A DNA stretch of 64,000 bases from a virus. Every line of letters starts with the position of its first letter. Positions within the stretch are counted from its first letter, which is position 1. Location of the stretch: IMG/VR virus record IMGVR_UViG_3300008117_000011, positions 62,001 through 126,000 of that record, one strand, 5' to 3'. Under the pieces are notes generated by a model. The model was given only the letters and a program-made list of their open reading frames with translations. It searched no databases and was not told where the DNA came from. Shown one piece after another: positions 15,041-22,886 of this stretch. A program made the translations under genes and the position numbers.

Positions 15041-15142
15041 CTAGTTTCTATTTTTTATTTTTTTTGATATAGTAATAATACCAATTGCAACAAAAATAAA
15101 AACAAATGTTGCTATATGTAAAATCTGTTCAAATACTACCAT
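15041..15142 (-). CDS. Small membrane protein, 33 aa
   Basis: A single transmembrane span (ILHIATFVFIFVAIGIITI) with a basic tail KKIKNRN, giving N-out or tail-in topology. It starts 8 bases after the stop of the gene upstream. Plausible but short. Confidence 0.45.
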   Translation of the reverse strand: MVVFEQILHIATFVFIFVAIGIITISKKIKNRN

Positions 15143-15150
15143 AAGTTATT

Positions 15151-15459
15151 TTAAATGTTTAATTTATTAATTCTATTCATATCTAAAATATAGTTCTTTA
15201 AGTTCTGAACTAAAGTCTCAGCGTCTGTTTTCTTGTAAAGATCCGGATACCTTTCGGCCAATAATTTTGATTCTTCAAGTTCATTACAACTTATAAGTAT
15301 GTCCTGGATAATTGATTTGTAAATGTGTTCTTTATTTTCCTCTAGGTTAGTTTCAATAACTTTTTCTTCAAGATCCTGACAATAATCTATTAACTCCTCA
15401 ACCGGCTGTAAGTCCATTAGATGTTCGTTCCCTTTGAATATTTGACTGATACTTTTCAT
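15151..15459 (-). CDS. Hypothetical protein, 102 aa
   Basis: Acidic, mostly helical (MKSISQIFKGNEHLMDLQ). Overlaps the HAD phosphatase stop by 4 bases, so it is co-translated with it. Unknown function. Confidence 0.68.
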   Translation of the reverse strand: MKSISQIFKGNEHLMDLQPVEELIDYCQDLEEKVIETNLEENKEHIYKSIIQDILISCNELEESKLLAERYPDLYKKTDAETLVQNLKNYILDMNRINKLNI

Positions 15460-16034
15460 TCCAAATAATTTAATATTTTTTCTTTAACTCCGGATTGTTT
15501 AATACCCTCGTTTGATTTTGGTGTTAATACAAAATTATTAATTGCCCATATGTCTTTCCAGGGCTCACCAATTTTACCCATATTCAAATCATCAACTGAA
15601 ACCCAATGTGTGACTTCAGGATGGTCGTGTAGATATTGTTTAATCTCAATTGTTCGTATTTGTTCTAACTCCCATCTTGGGGACCAAATAAAATTATCGT
15701 CATAATCTTTACAATTTTGTATATTTGGTGTTAGTGCAATTGGTTTTTTGGTAATACCATGCAATTCATAGTACTCCCCAAGTTCTTCAAAAGTTGCGTG
15801 TAATTTCCAATCGGAAGATACAACTATTTCAGCCCCGGTTTCTTCAAGGATTTCATTAAGAATCCTAACTGATTTTTCATCAAAATCATCAAAACGAAAT
15901 TGTACCGGTGCGTCTTTAATTTCTTTACTACTTTCTGGGTTTGAGCTACGATATTTTGCCCATTTCTTTTTTCGCCCTCCCCAATTGTTGGATAAACAAA
16001 TTACACCATCGTGATCTAAGAATATTACTTTCAT
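15456..16034 (-). CDS. HAD-superfamily phosphatase
   Basis: A 192-residue protein starting MKVIFLDHDGVI, where Asp7 and Asp9 form the HAD catalytic DxD. Motif II is IVVSSDWK and a C-terminal acidic motif is in WVSVDDLNMG. The overall pattern (short cap, SSDW, THWVSVDD) resembles the HAD domains found in phage RNA repair or nucleotide phosphatases. The start was chosen at the DxD-proximal ATG because the longer frame overlaps the upstream gene in another frame. Substrate unknown; the RNA ligase at 20393 makes end-healing a reasonable idea. Confidence 0.82.
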   Translation of the reverse strand: MKVIFLDHDGVICLSNNWGGRKKKWAKYRSSNPESSKEIKDAPVQFRFDDFDEKSVRILNEILEETGAEIVVSSDWKLHATFEELGEYYELHGITKKPIALTPNIQNCKDYDDNFIWSPRWELEQIRTIEIKQYLHDHPEVTHWVSVDDLNMGKIGEPWKDIWAINNFVLTPKSNEGIKQSGVKEKILNYLE

Positions 16035-16041
16035 AATTTTA

Positions 16042-16794
16042 TTATTTTTTAACCCAAAATTTAGACATATCCAAAAATCTTGATAGCCGTCCTTGCCAGT
16101 CTTTGATTTGTGTTTTTGGGACCCAGAATTCCATCTCACCGATTTCATCAACTCTTTTCATAAATTCGGCCCGGAACTTTTCAACCTGAGTTGAGTCTGT
16201 GATATATGGTACTCCCATATTTTTAGCACAAGTCTTACCAACTCCAGTAAGCATTGAGAACTCGTCAGTTAGGGTTCTCATACAACAAGAACAAACGGAT
16301 CCTCGTTTAATAGTGATCTTACCGGAGAACCTAACAGCCTTGTCAGACACACCAATAACTTTTGTGATGTCCATAAGAACCGGCATAAACTGAAGGTTAT
16401 ATTCTTCTTTAAGTTTTTCACCAACTGCTCTACCAACCTTAATGGTATCTCCAGGGGCCGGAATATTAAGTTTGTATGTCTTAGAGTTCTCCTCCTCTTT
16501 TTGGATTTGGGTTAGTGCCGCAGAGATTTGTTTCTCAGTCAAACTTCCATATTCCTGGAACTTTGTTTTAAGGTCATTTACAAAAGTATTGGTGCCGGCA
16601 TAACCAACGATTTTTTTCATATCGTCAGATAATTCAGTAGATTTAATATTATTAACAGCCACTAAAATTTTTTCAACGGCAGACAATTGATTTGGTGTAA
16701 GAGAACCATATTTTTTTAGGTTCTGTTTCATTTTCAAAACAAAAGGGTTCTTGCCGTTGTAATTTTTGATTTCAGTTGTAATTTCAATTGTCAT
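16042..16794 (-). CDS. Protein with tandem repeats and CxxC zinc cluster, 250 aa
   Basis: The N-terminal part holds two copies of a roughly 45-residue repeat (NPFVLKMKQNLKKYGSLTPNQ and, with changes, NTFVNDLKTKFQEYGSLTEKQ), each ending in an S.LT.. helix. A treble-clef-like zinc cluster follows (SVCSCCMRTLTDE...GVGKTCAKNMG, about 178-205). The C-terminus is helical with conserved Trp. It has a good host-type promoter 23 bases upstream, so it is likely transcribed early. The function is not known; DNA or RNA binding is possible. Confidence 0.75.
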   Translation of the reverse strand: MTIEITTEIKNYNGKNPFVLKMKQNLKKYGSLTPNQLSAVEKILVAVNNIKSTELSDDMKKIVGYAGTNTFVNDLKTKFQEYGSLTEKQISAALTQIQKEEENSKTYKLNIPAPGDTIKVGRAVGEKLKEEYNLQFMPVLMDITKVIGVSDKAVRFSGKITIKRGSVCSCCMRTLTDEFSMLTGVGKTCAKNMGVPYITDSTQVEKFRAEFMKRVDEIGEMEFWVPKTQIKDWQGRLSRFLDMSKFWVKK

Positions 16795-16816
16795 ATCTTT
16801 TGATTTATTATTTATA

Positions 16817-16846
16817 CAAAGATACACAAAGTTTTTAAATTACAAA
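16817..16846 (-). promoter_or_regulatory. Host-type promoter (TTTG-N18-TATCTTTG)
   Basis: On the minus strand TTTG and TATCTTTG are 18 bases apart, matching the Bacteroidota sigma-A consensus TTTG/TAnnTTTG. The predicted transcript begins near 16811, just ahead of the ATG at 16794. Confidence 0.72.
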
Positions 16847-16854
16847 AATTCATT

Positions 16855-16959
16855 TTACTTTTTTGAGTTTTGCCACTCAAAATAATCTTTCCGGTCCTTA
16901 ATTACTTGTCCAATAATTAATGAAATTGATATGATTGAGAATATTAACATTGTTTTCAT
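16855..16959 (-). CDS. Small membrane protein, 34 aa
   Basis: One transmembrane span (MLIFSIISISLIIGQVI) followed by a polar tail DRKDYFEWQNSKK. It sits between the promoter at 16817 and the non-coding stretch to the right. Low size, moderate support. Confidence 0.45.
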   Translation of the reverse strand: MKTMLIFSIISISLIIGQVIKDRKDYFEWQNSKK

Positions 16960-17025
16960 ATAACAATATATAGTTATTTACCTTCGGATGTGTATTAAGA
17001 TAACATTATCAAATCTTTAAATAAC

Positions 17026-17051
17026 AAACCCCACTTTTTATCGTGGGGTTT
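17026..17051. terminator. Intrinsic terminator with AAACCCCAC stem
   Basis: Stem AAACCCCAC/GTGGGGTTT with an 8-base loop. The 22-base stretch TTTAAATAACAAACCCCACTTT leading into it is repeated at the terminator near 31426, so it is a copied cassette. Confidence 0.75.
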
Positions 17052-17101
17052 TATATGATTTGATTCAAGACATTAAGAAGATAATTTAAGGGTAAAGAAT
17101 T

Positions 17102-17209
17102 TTAAGTTTTAAGTGTGATGACTTTTGAACAGTTGAATGATGAAAGTTGACACTCAGTATCGCTATCATTTATCTGGCCAGTAGGCTCTTGATCAAGAAG
17201 TAAAATCAT
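17102..17209 (-). CDS. Possible 35-aa ORF or leader in a non-coding stretch
   Basis: The 278-base interval 16960-17237 has no convincing gene. On the minus strand a 35-codon frame (MILLLDQEPTGQINDSD...) follows GAGGTAAG, an SD-like sequence adjacent to the ATG. The base composition is less AT-rich than the neighbours. The string GAGGTAAGATGA recurs in the candidate RNA at 44033-44168. It may instead be part of a structured 3' RNA ending at the 17026 terminator. Confidence 0.25.
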   Translation of the reverse strand: MILLLDQEPTGQINDSDTECQLSSFNCSKVITLKT

Positions 17210-17237
17210 CTTACCTCAACACTATCCACAAATCATA

Positions 17238-17672
17238 TTAGATTTCAGTATTTGAATTAAATACGTCTAGTCTATCCTGGATTTTCTCAATTGTTTCCTC
17301 AAGGTCTTTAATTGTTTGATTTCTATTTACGATAGAAATTTCAGATGTTAGAATGAGTTCACTTTCCATCCGGTAACGATCTCTATTTGATTTACCTTCA
17401 GTACATTCCATTTTCTTTAATGACTGAATCATTGATTTTAATTCTGCCATATAGAAAATTTCCTGAAGAACCGGAGTATTTGCAATATGGATTTTAGCTT
17501 TCAATTCTGAAAGTTCTGTACGATCTTTGATAATTTGTTCTTTAAGTTCAATAGAACTGTAGGGTCTTGTGTTTCCAACCTCAATTGTGTTGTGGTCTTG
17601 CATAAGTTTGGTATTCTCACCAATTCTTTTAACAAGTTTGTTTTTTTCTTTAAGTGCTTGTTTGATATTCAT
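17238..17672 (-). CDS. DIP1984-like protein, 144 aa
   Basis: Starts MNIKQALKEKNKLVKRIGENTKLM and continues as an antiparallel helical protein with HIANTPV in the middle. This layout, an N-terminal A.K.KL..RI..N and a later IN.TN-type turn, is like the DIP1984/septicolysin-like family of small helical proteins, whose role is unclear. An alternative start 3 codons earlier exists. Confidence 0.62.
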   Translation of the reverse strand: MNIKQALKEKNKLVKRIGENTKLMQDHNTIEVGNTRPYSSIELKEQIIKDRTELSELKAKIHIANTPVLQEIFYMAELKSMIQSLKKMECTEGKSNRDRYRMESELILTSEISIVNRNQTIKDLEETIEKIQDRLDVFNSNTEI

Positions 17673-17686
17673 AGTAACCAATTATA

Positions 17687-17938
17687 TTAATTCTTTTTTA
17701 TTTTGTCAATATTATATTCTCGGAAAAACCATTCTATTACAAATTCTCTTGTCTCTTCAAAATCAGTATTAAACATATTGACAATGGGCCTTACAACCGA
17801 ATCTAAATTTATCTGAGTGACATTACGGTGTTGTTCGTGTATAAAATAAGTTTTTTTATCTCTTTGGAGGGATGTATAAGTTTCTCCTGGCAATGCCGCC
17901 AAAGGTTTTTTTTCAAGTTTTAAATCACCAAAATTCAT
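17687..17938 (-). CDS. Hypothetical protein, 83 aa
   Basis: I prefer the start MNFGDLKLEKKP (17938), 10 bases after the HAD gene stop; a longer frame from 17980 would overlap that gene by 32 bases. Contains TDFEETREFVIEWFFREYN. Unknown function. Confidence 0.66.
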   Translation of the reverse strand: MNFGDLKLEKKPLAALPGETYTSLQRDKKTYFIHEQHRNVTQINLDSVVRPIVNMFNTDFEETREFVIEWFFREYNIDKIKKN

Positions 17939-17948
17939 TTTTAAGAAT

Positions 17949-18398
17949 TTATGAATTAAATCCATTTCCCGGGATTTCATTTTCTTTTCTAAATTTTCTT
18001 ACAATATGGTAAGCGTTGTCAAGAATCTCATAATTTGATTCAAGACCACCTCTATCATCAAGAAATATATTTGCATATATTTTCCCATTGATACCATAAG
18101 GTTTATCCCAAGTCTGGTGCATTTCATTTACTCCGTGAACAACAATACCAAGTTTCTCAACTTCTTCTTTCGCACTTTTTAATTGTTTTTCACTTCTGGC
18201 AGTATTAATTAAAAATATAATACCTTCTTTTTGACACTGAAGGACTAAATCAACAACTTTTTTACAATTTTCTCTTAACTCTTCATTGTATGGAATAATT
18301 GTATCATCAAGGTCACAACCAATAATAATTTTACCATTCTTTAACCATTCAGTTGCAAGCCGATTAATGTAAAAGTTTACGTGATGTCTAGTTTTCAT
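17949..18398 (-). CDS. HAD-superfamily phosphatase
   Basis: A 149-residue HAD enzyme: DxD nucleophile motif IGCDLDDTI (Asp29, Asp31), motif II INTARSEKQ, and motif III/IV region IFLDDRGG with the acidic metal ligands. It is shorter than typical HAD hydrolases and looks like the compact polynucleotide 5'/3'-phosphatase type or a nucleotidase. It overlaps the next gene by 11 bases. With the HAD protein at 15456 and the RNA ligase at 20393 it may belong to a nucleic acid end-repair set (inference). Confidence 0.85.
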   Translation of the reverse strand: MKTRHHVNFYINRLATEWLKNGKIIIGCDLDDTIIPYNEELRENCKKVVDLVLQCQKEGIIFLINTARSEKQLKSAKEEVEKLGIVVHGVNEMHQTWDKPYGINGKIYANIFLDDRGGLESNYEILDNAYHIVRKFRKENEIPGNGFNS

Positions 18399-18603
18399 AT
18401 AGTTTTATTGTTTTTGGGTCAACCGGCCAGATTGGTGTTCTACTTAATGTTACCTGGAATTTATGGTGTAAATTGTTATTAACAGCGGCAAATTCCAAAA
18501 CACCAACACGTTTTTTACCATCCTTATCTAGACATTGTACTTTCTTGCCGATTAACTCTTTAAATCTGTCGTCAGTTCTGTCGTAAAGTGAATTTCCTTT
18601 CAT
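18388..18603 (-). CDS. Hypothetical protein, 71 aa
   Basis: Beta-type small protein (VQCLDKDGKKRVGVLEF...FQVTLSRTPIWPV), SH3-like in appearance. Overlaps both neighbours (ATGA and 11 bases). Unknown function. Confidence 0.68.
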   Translation of the reverse strand: MKGNSLYDRTDDRFKELIGKKVQCLDKDGKKRVGVLEFAAVNNNLHHKFQVTLSRTPIWPVDPKTIKLYEN

Positions 18604-18749
18604 TCTTCAATATTAATATATTTTACAATTCTAAGTTGTACTATAAAAGCGCATGCCCAACCAAGTACTGCCAACCAGTTACCAAGAAAAACTGCTGATA
18701 GACAATTAATCCCAAACAAAACTAATAATAATTTTTCATAATTTTTCAT
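18600..18749 (-). CDS. Small membrane protein, 49 aa
   Basis: Two hydrophobic segments (LLLVLFGINCLSAVFLG and WLAVLGWACAFIV) with a short acidic tail. It overlaps both neighbouring genes by 4 bases, which supports it. Unknown role. Confidence 0.6.
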   Translation of the reverse strand: MKNYEKLLLVLFGINCLSAVFLGNWLAVLGWACAFIVQLRIVKYINIEE

Positions 18750-18943
18750 ACCAAATCTTTTTTTTCATTCATTATTCTATCCCATTCTAATCTAGGTATC
18801 GCAACTCTTAAGTTATCTATTGTGCAAAAAACCTCATCCTGGAATATTTGTGGATCCTTAACTTTTTCTGGGTCTAGATTTATTTTATTGTAGTAAGTAC
18901 AATCATTTGCAAATCTTACATATACCTCAAATTGATTCTCCAT
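18746..18943 (-). CDS. Hypothetical protein, 65 aa
   Basis: MENQFEVYVRFANDCTYYNK; acidic alpha/beta protein, overlaps the WCT-family gene by 17 bases. Unknown function. Confidence 0.66.
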   Translation of the reverse strand: MENQFEVYVRFANDCTYYNKINLDPEKVKDPQIFQDEVFCTIDNLRVAIPRLEWDRIMNEKKDLV

Positions 18944-19940
18944 ACTTAGTTTCTTCTTCTGTTAATGACTCTTCTTCGGTGTCAAATTCTACAACACTTG
19001 GATCTAAAAATGTTCTTGGCTCTAAAAATGTTGGTCTAGTATAGGCTGTGCGTAGTATTGCTAATGGTCCTGGGTCACGATGAATTCCGCGGGTTTTATG
19101 TGTTTTACCTATTACCTTTTCCATATTTTCAAATTCAGTTTCTGAAAATAGTTCGTAATTTGGTGTAAAATCAGAACTAAAAACAGCTAACTCATCCATA
19201 ATAATATTCAATATATGGATTGGGAGTCCGGTCTCATATGTGTCAACGGATCTACCTTTTTCATTAAACACATTAAAAATTTTGCCTGTATCAAAGTGTT
19301 CACTATCATATGGTCTATGAAAACCATATTTTGTGTTTTTATTATGATCAATAACATATACAAGTACTCCTTTTGAATGTTGGTAGAAATAACTTGGGTC
19401 ATTGGTCATTGCGGTACACCATTTAGCTTGATAACCATAATAAACGGATGAGTTATATGTTAATGGTCTAAAGACAAGATAACCATCTTCATCATAAATT
19501 GTGTGTATCTCCTTTTTAGAATTTTTAAAAGATTCTTTATATATACCTTCAATCAAAGCAGCGTTAAGCATATCCCAGGAGTCATACTTTGAGATATCCT
19601 TTTCTTTAATTAGTCCTCTTTCCATAAGTTCGCAAAACTTAACAAAGCTTGACATTTCATCCCAATCAAATAACGTATCAAAAAGAACTCTTTTTGTTAC
19701 AAAGTCTTCAAATTTATCTGAATTTAAAATTTCTTCAAATCTTTCACCTCTATTTTCTGTATAATGAGATATACGATTTTCACTAACACGATATACCATT
19801 TCTTCATTGTATTGTTTGTGTAACATTTTAACCAAGAACTGTGTATACTTTTTAGTCTTACTAATATCAAATCTTCCAAGTAAATCAACTAAACTAATTG
19901 ATATCTCATTGTTTTGCTGTTTAAGTTTTTTAATTCCCAT
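18927..19940 (-). CDS. WCT-domain protein 1, 337 aa
   Basis: A large protein of unknown function. Near the centre it has the motif YYGYQAKWCTAMTND (WCT at 174-176), followed by a beta-rich segment GVLVYVIDHNKNTKYGF. Related motifs occur in the products at 24189 and 32695, and the N-terminal helical part KYTQFLVKML...ISKYDSW aligns with KYTEFLIKQL...ISKYEDF at 24189. The WCT module has no function I can name. The last 90 residues are low-complexity and acidic. Confidence 0.75.
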   Translation of the reverse strand: MGIKKLKQQNNEISISLVDLLGRFDISKTKKYTQFLVKMLHKQYNEEMVYRVSENRISHYTENRGERFEEILNSDKFEDFVTKRVLFDTLFDWDEMSSFVKFCELMERGLIKEKDISKYDSWDMLNAALIEGIYKESFKNSKKEIHTIYDEDGYLVFRPLTYNSSVYYGYQAKWCTAMTNDPSYFYQHSKGVLVYVIDHNKNTKYGFHRPYDSEHFDTGKIFNVFNEKGRSVDTYETGLPIHILNIIMDELAVFSSDFTPNYELFSETEFENMEKVIGKTHKTRGIHRDPGPLAILRTAYTRPTFLEPRTFLDPSVVEFDTEEESLTEEETKYGESI

Positions 19941-20142
19941 TGTTATTGTTTTTAATTTCAGTTAAGCATGTAGAAAGTATAAGAAATTCAAATATCACAA
20001 ACAAGACCCCACCCCAAAAAGATTTATATAACCACCATTCGGCCGGATTAAAACTTTTATTAATAAGTGTTAATACAGCATACCAGAAAAGATTTTTAAA
20101 CAAAAATTCAATTCCATTAACTTTAAATTTTTTATCAATCAT
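19930..20142 (-). CDS. Small membrane protein, 70 aa
   Basis: Hydrophobic segments at about 12-32 and 42-60. Overlaps the WCT gene start by 11 bases, so it is upstream in the same operon. Unknown function. Confidence 0.66.
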   Translation of the reverse strand: MIDKKFKVNGIEFLFKNLFWYAVLTLINKSFNPAEWWLYKSFWGGVLFVIFEFLILSTCLTEIKNNNNGN

Positions 20143-20363
20143 CTTAAAACAAAACTATGAATTATTATAACCACTTTATTATCCGGATTAGATATCGCTC
20201 TGTCTTTATTTATTGTAATATCTAACATCCCAAGATCCTCTTTAAGACGATTAGCCTGGATTAATACTTCTTTAATTGCGTCCTCCTCCTTTTTGAAGAA
20301 TCCAAAATAGGCGTCACAAGTTCCGGTTTTATCACAAACTCCATATATAATTTCTCTTTCCAT
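20139..20363 (-). CDS. Hypothetical protein, 74 aa
   Basis: Start at MEREIIYGVCDKTG (20363) avoids an unlikely leader MMNHHYFIYLN. Alpha/beta protein with a CDKTGTCDAYFG turn; unknown function. The stop overlaps the next start by 4 bases. Confidence 0.66.
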   Translation of the reverse strand: MEREIIYGVCDKTGTCDAYFGFFKKEEDAIKEVLIQANRLKEDLGMLDITINKDRAISNPDNKVVIIIHSFVLR

Positions 20364-20383
20364 ATTCAAATATATAAAATAAT

Positions 20384-20407
20384 GGTGATTCATCAATGTG
20401 AATCACC
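20384..20407. other. Hairpin at the 3' end of the RNA ligase gene
   Basis: 8-bp stem GGTGATTC/GAATCACC with an 8-base loop around the ligase stop codon. It may slow RNases or weakly terminate, but there is no good T-run. Confidence 0.4.
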
Positions 20408-21514
20408 AACATTATTTTTTTCTCCGTATATAAGGTAATCAGGATTTATAACCTTTGATACTTTGCTACGATTTCCGGTTTCAGATTTAACAACTATACC
20501 TTCGTGAGGAACTTTTGTACCTTTTATAAAATTATTAAACACAAATTCATCTTGTTTTTCTTTGGACCAGAGTCCCATATATAATAATTCAACCTTTGGT
20601 AAATCTAAAAGGCTGAAGTGTGCCAATTCAGAATTATATCTTTCATATTTACCATCAACTTCAACATCAAACCCGGCAAACTTTATTTCCATCATTCCAT
20701 AGTCATAGTTTTTTTGTATTCCGGCCCCATATATTTCACCATATATTATAAGTCCTTCAGATAAATCATCAGGATTAAAGGTGTCTTTTACATGATCCCA
20801 CAATCTAGATCTTATGTCATATTTTTTTGCAACCTCATCCCAAACATCAGTAGAGTAAAACCCTTGAGAGTCAGACCCTTTTTCAACATTATGACTACCA
20901 TACACATATTCAAATGCCGCCCATTTTCTACCAAACAAAAGTTTAACCCGATCAAATAAAGAAAGTTTTTTCTTTCTAACTATTCCGTAACGAGCATTTG
21001 TTCCGTGAAGTTTTCTTGTTATTACCACTTCATCTTCTTCAGTAAACATATCAGGAACGTTTTTCTGATTTGGAAACTTGTAATATATATGAAAGTTTGG
21101 ATTTTGATGATACCTTATTTTACGACCATTGGATTCTAATGTTACAGTTTTAACAGGTGGTTCGTATTTGAATATTCCCAATAGCTCCATACAATCAGAT
21201 CCTTCGTAACGATACTTTTCAGGGATAAAGGTAGTTGGTATTATCAAGCACTCAGAATAAACCCCACGAAGTTTTACTGTTCTTACTCGTTGACCTTTTC
21301 GTAGGTAGTTAGTAACGCCTAAACCATCAGATAGTTTTTGTGGTATTATAGCATCTGTTGTTGCAACAACAACAAGATCACCTTCTTTATATTCACCTTT
21401 TTTAGTTATTGCCATCCAACCATTAACCATAACAAGTTCTATGTTGTCAGCTCTAGGTATTTGAGTTGGTACTCCAACTTTTCCTATATATGCTACACTA
21501 TTTTGATTTTCCAT
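20393..21514 (-). CDS. RNA ligase, Rnl5/DRB0094 type
   Basis: A 373-residue ATP-dependent RNA ligase. An N-terminal OB-like domain (about 1-120: VPTQIPRADNIELV, ATTDAIIPQ) precedes the nucleotidyltransferase core. Motif I is ITRKLHGTNAR with the adenylated Lys168, motif III is YGEIYG, motif IV is EGIVVK and motif V is KVINPDY. Domain order matches Deinococcus RnlDr (Rnl5) and not T4 Rnl1 or Rnl2. It would seal RNA nicks, for example after host nucleases cut tRNA or rRNA. Two HAD phosphatases nearby could prepare 3' ends (inference). Confidence 0.92.
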   Translation of the reverse strand: MENQNSVAYIGKVGVPTQIPRADNIELVMVNGWMAITKKGEYKEGDLVVVATTDAIIPQKLSDGLGVTNYLRKGQRVRTVKLRGVYSECLIIPTTFIPEKYRYEGSDCMELLGIFKYEPPVKTVTLESNGRKIRYHQNPNFHIYYKFPNQKNVPDMFTEEDEVVITRKLHGTNARYGIVRKKKLSLFDRVKLLFGRKWAAFEYVYGSHNVEKGSDSQGFYSTDVWDEVAKKYDIRSRLWDHVKDTFNPDDLSEGLIIYGEIYGAGIQKNYDYGMMEIKFAGFDVEVDGKYERYNSELAHFSLLDLPKVELLYMGLWSKEKQDEFVFNNFIKGTKVPHEGIVVKSETGNRSKVSKVINPDYLIYGEKNNVGDSH

Positions 21515-21515
21515 T

Positions 21516-21929
21516 TTATATTATTGTTTCTTTAACTATTACACCATCAACATATCGTGATACGACAAACGATTCAACAGATTCTTCTGAGGCTTGTAGT
21601 AATGCAATTTCTTGTTGTAACTTGTCAAAATCTTCTTGAGTGATTAATGTTCCAGACATAGATCCGGCACCCTCAATCATTTTTATTCTATATGAACCAT
21701 ATGGTTCTGTGTGAATTTCTTCAACCATAATTAGATTGTCATATTCCAAACCTTTTGATTCATCCAATTTAATTAATTTACCTTTATCATCTCTTTTATA
21801 AAAAGCACTTCTATGATAACCACAATCCGGACAAGATGAAAAAAATTCACCAGTTTTGTAATAGAAATCCACAAAACAACTTTCAGATTTACACCTTGGA
21901 CATTCAACATAACTTATTACACTTCCCAT
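21516..21929 (-). CDS. Zinc-ribbon protein, 137 aa
   Basis: The N-terminus has two CxxC pairs (VECPRCKSESC and SSCPDCGYHR) making a zinc ribbon of the transcription-factor or topoisomerase type. The remaining 100 residues are acidic with a helical segment (QEDFDKLQQEIALLQ). It is next to the RNA ligase in the same operon and may bind nucleic acid. Confidence 0.75.
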   Translation of the reverse strand: MGSVISYVECPRCKSESCFVDFYYKTGEFFSSCPDCGYHRSAFYKRDDKGKLIKLDESKGLEYDNLIMVEEIHTEPYGSYRIKMIEGAGSMSGTLITQEDFDKLQQEIALLQASEESVESFVVSRYVDGVIVKETII

Positions 21930-21932
21930 AAT

Positions 21933-22202
21933 TTATTTTTTTATATATTTTCTAATTAAATTAAATATTTCTTTGATGTCTGTAAAATCTGAAACTGGTG
22001 AATCAGTTCTTCCGGGTAAAAACATCACGGTAAATCCGTGGTTAGCCTGAAATGTTTCGGTAACTCGTTTACCGCAGATCTCATTAAGATAAATCCAAGG
22101 AAAGTTTCCTGACAATTTAACTTCAATACCAATTTTTTTAAGTCTTTCAATAAACACACCAAGTTTATCAGTACTTAGTTTTGTATTACTAATTGTTTCC
22201 AT
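21933..22202 (-). CDS. Hypothetical protein, 89 aa
   Basis: Alpha/beta protein (KLSTDKLGVFIERLKKIGIEV...FPWIYLNEICGKRV), unknown function. It is preceded by a TAACTTTG -7-like element but without a clear -33 box. Confidence 0.7.
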   Translation of the reverse strand: METISNTKLSTDKLGVFIERLKKIGIEVKLSGNFPWIYLNEICGKRVTETFQANHGFTVMFLPGRTDSPVSDFTDIKEIFNLIRKYIKK

Positions 22203-22218
22203 ATCACAAAGTTATAAA

Positions 22219-22458
22219 TTATTCAAGTTCTATGTAAAAAAAATCATTAAAGTCCATATCACCACCACCGTAAGTATATTTAACTTTAAGTTTTGTTTCT
22301 GATATAACATCATACCCATCATAAGAATGATATGTCCCTAATCCCTTTTTCATATTTCCAAATTGTTCAATATACTTACTACGAGCAAAGTCGTTAATTA
22401 CTGCTCTATGATTAGCAACTTTAGCTAATACTTCTAATGATTTTTTTATATTTTCCAT
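22219..22458 (-). CDS. Hypothetical protein, 79 aa
   Basis: Helical then beta-type (MENIKKSLEVLAKVANHRAV; C-terminus GGGDMDFNDFFYIELE). Unknown function; next to an 85-base AT-rich gap. Confidence 0.68.
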   Translation of the reverse strand: MENIKKSLEVLAKVANHRAVINDFARSKYIEQFGNMKKGLGTYHSYDGYDVISETKLKVKYTYGGGDMDFNDFFYIELE

Positions 22459-22543
22459 TTGATTATAATTTTTGATACTAAATATAACAAATGATAAACA
22501 ACATTAAAACGATTGTTTACCATCGGACGTTATAAACAATAAA

Positions 22544-22789
22544 TTAAAATTTGTTCCACCCTAATCTTTCAACCCAATCAGAAAAAGATTTTTCTTTCCC
22601 CTTATCAATAGGTTTATCTTCTCTCAAATGTTTTGGTATGACCTTATTATACCCTTCTATTACTTTATCAGAAAAATCTTTTACATCTTGTTCTGTCCAA
22701 TCTACATTAACATTTACTTGTTTTGATGTAATATTACCATCTTTATCAGTAGTAATTTTAGTCGTTTTAGTGTTTCCGTTGTATTTCAT
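22544..22789 (-). CDS. Hypothetical protein, 81 aa
   Basis: Begins MKYNGNTKTTKITTDKDGNI; a short beta-hairpin-like N-terminus followed by a helix with a C-terminal SDWVERLGWNKF. Unknown function. Confidence 0.68.
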   Translation of the reverse strand: MKYNGNTKTTKITTDKDGNITSKQVNVNVDWTEQDVKDFSDKVIEGYNKVIPKHLREDKPIDKGKEKSFSDWVERLGWNKF

Positions 22790-22815
22790 AATTTTAATTT
22801 ACATGTTTATAACAA

Positions 22816-22886
22816 GGTATATGTGAAATACCTCATAAAGTTTCTACTAAATTTAAATTTCTGTGGTAAGGTACTTCACATATACC
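22816..22886. repeat. 17-bp inverted repeat around a 37-base loop
   Basis: Arms at 22816-22832 and 22870-22886 match with one mismatch (GGTATATGTGAAATACC versus the reverse complement GGTATATGTGAAGTACC). It lies between two minus-strand genes and overlaps the last codons of the 22876 gene. It could be an operator, an RNA hairpin that ends or stabilises transcripts, or a relic of a mobile element. It has no terminator-like T-run. Confidence 0.75.
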
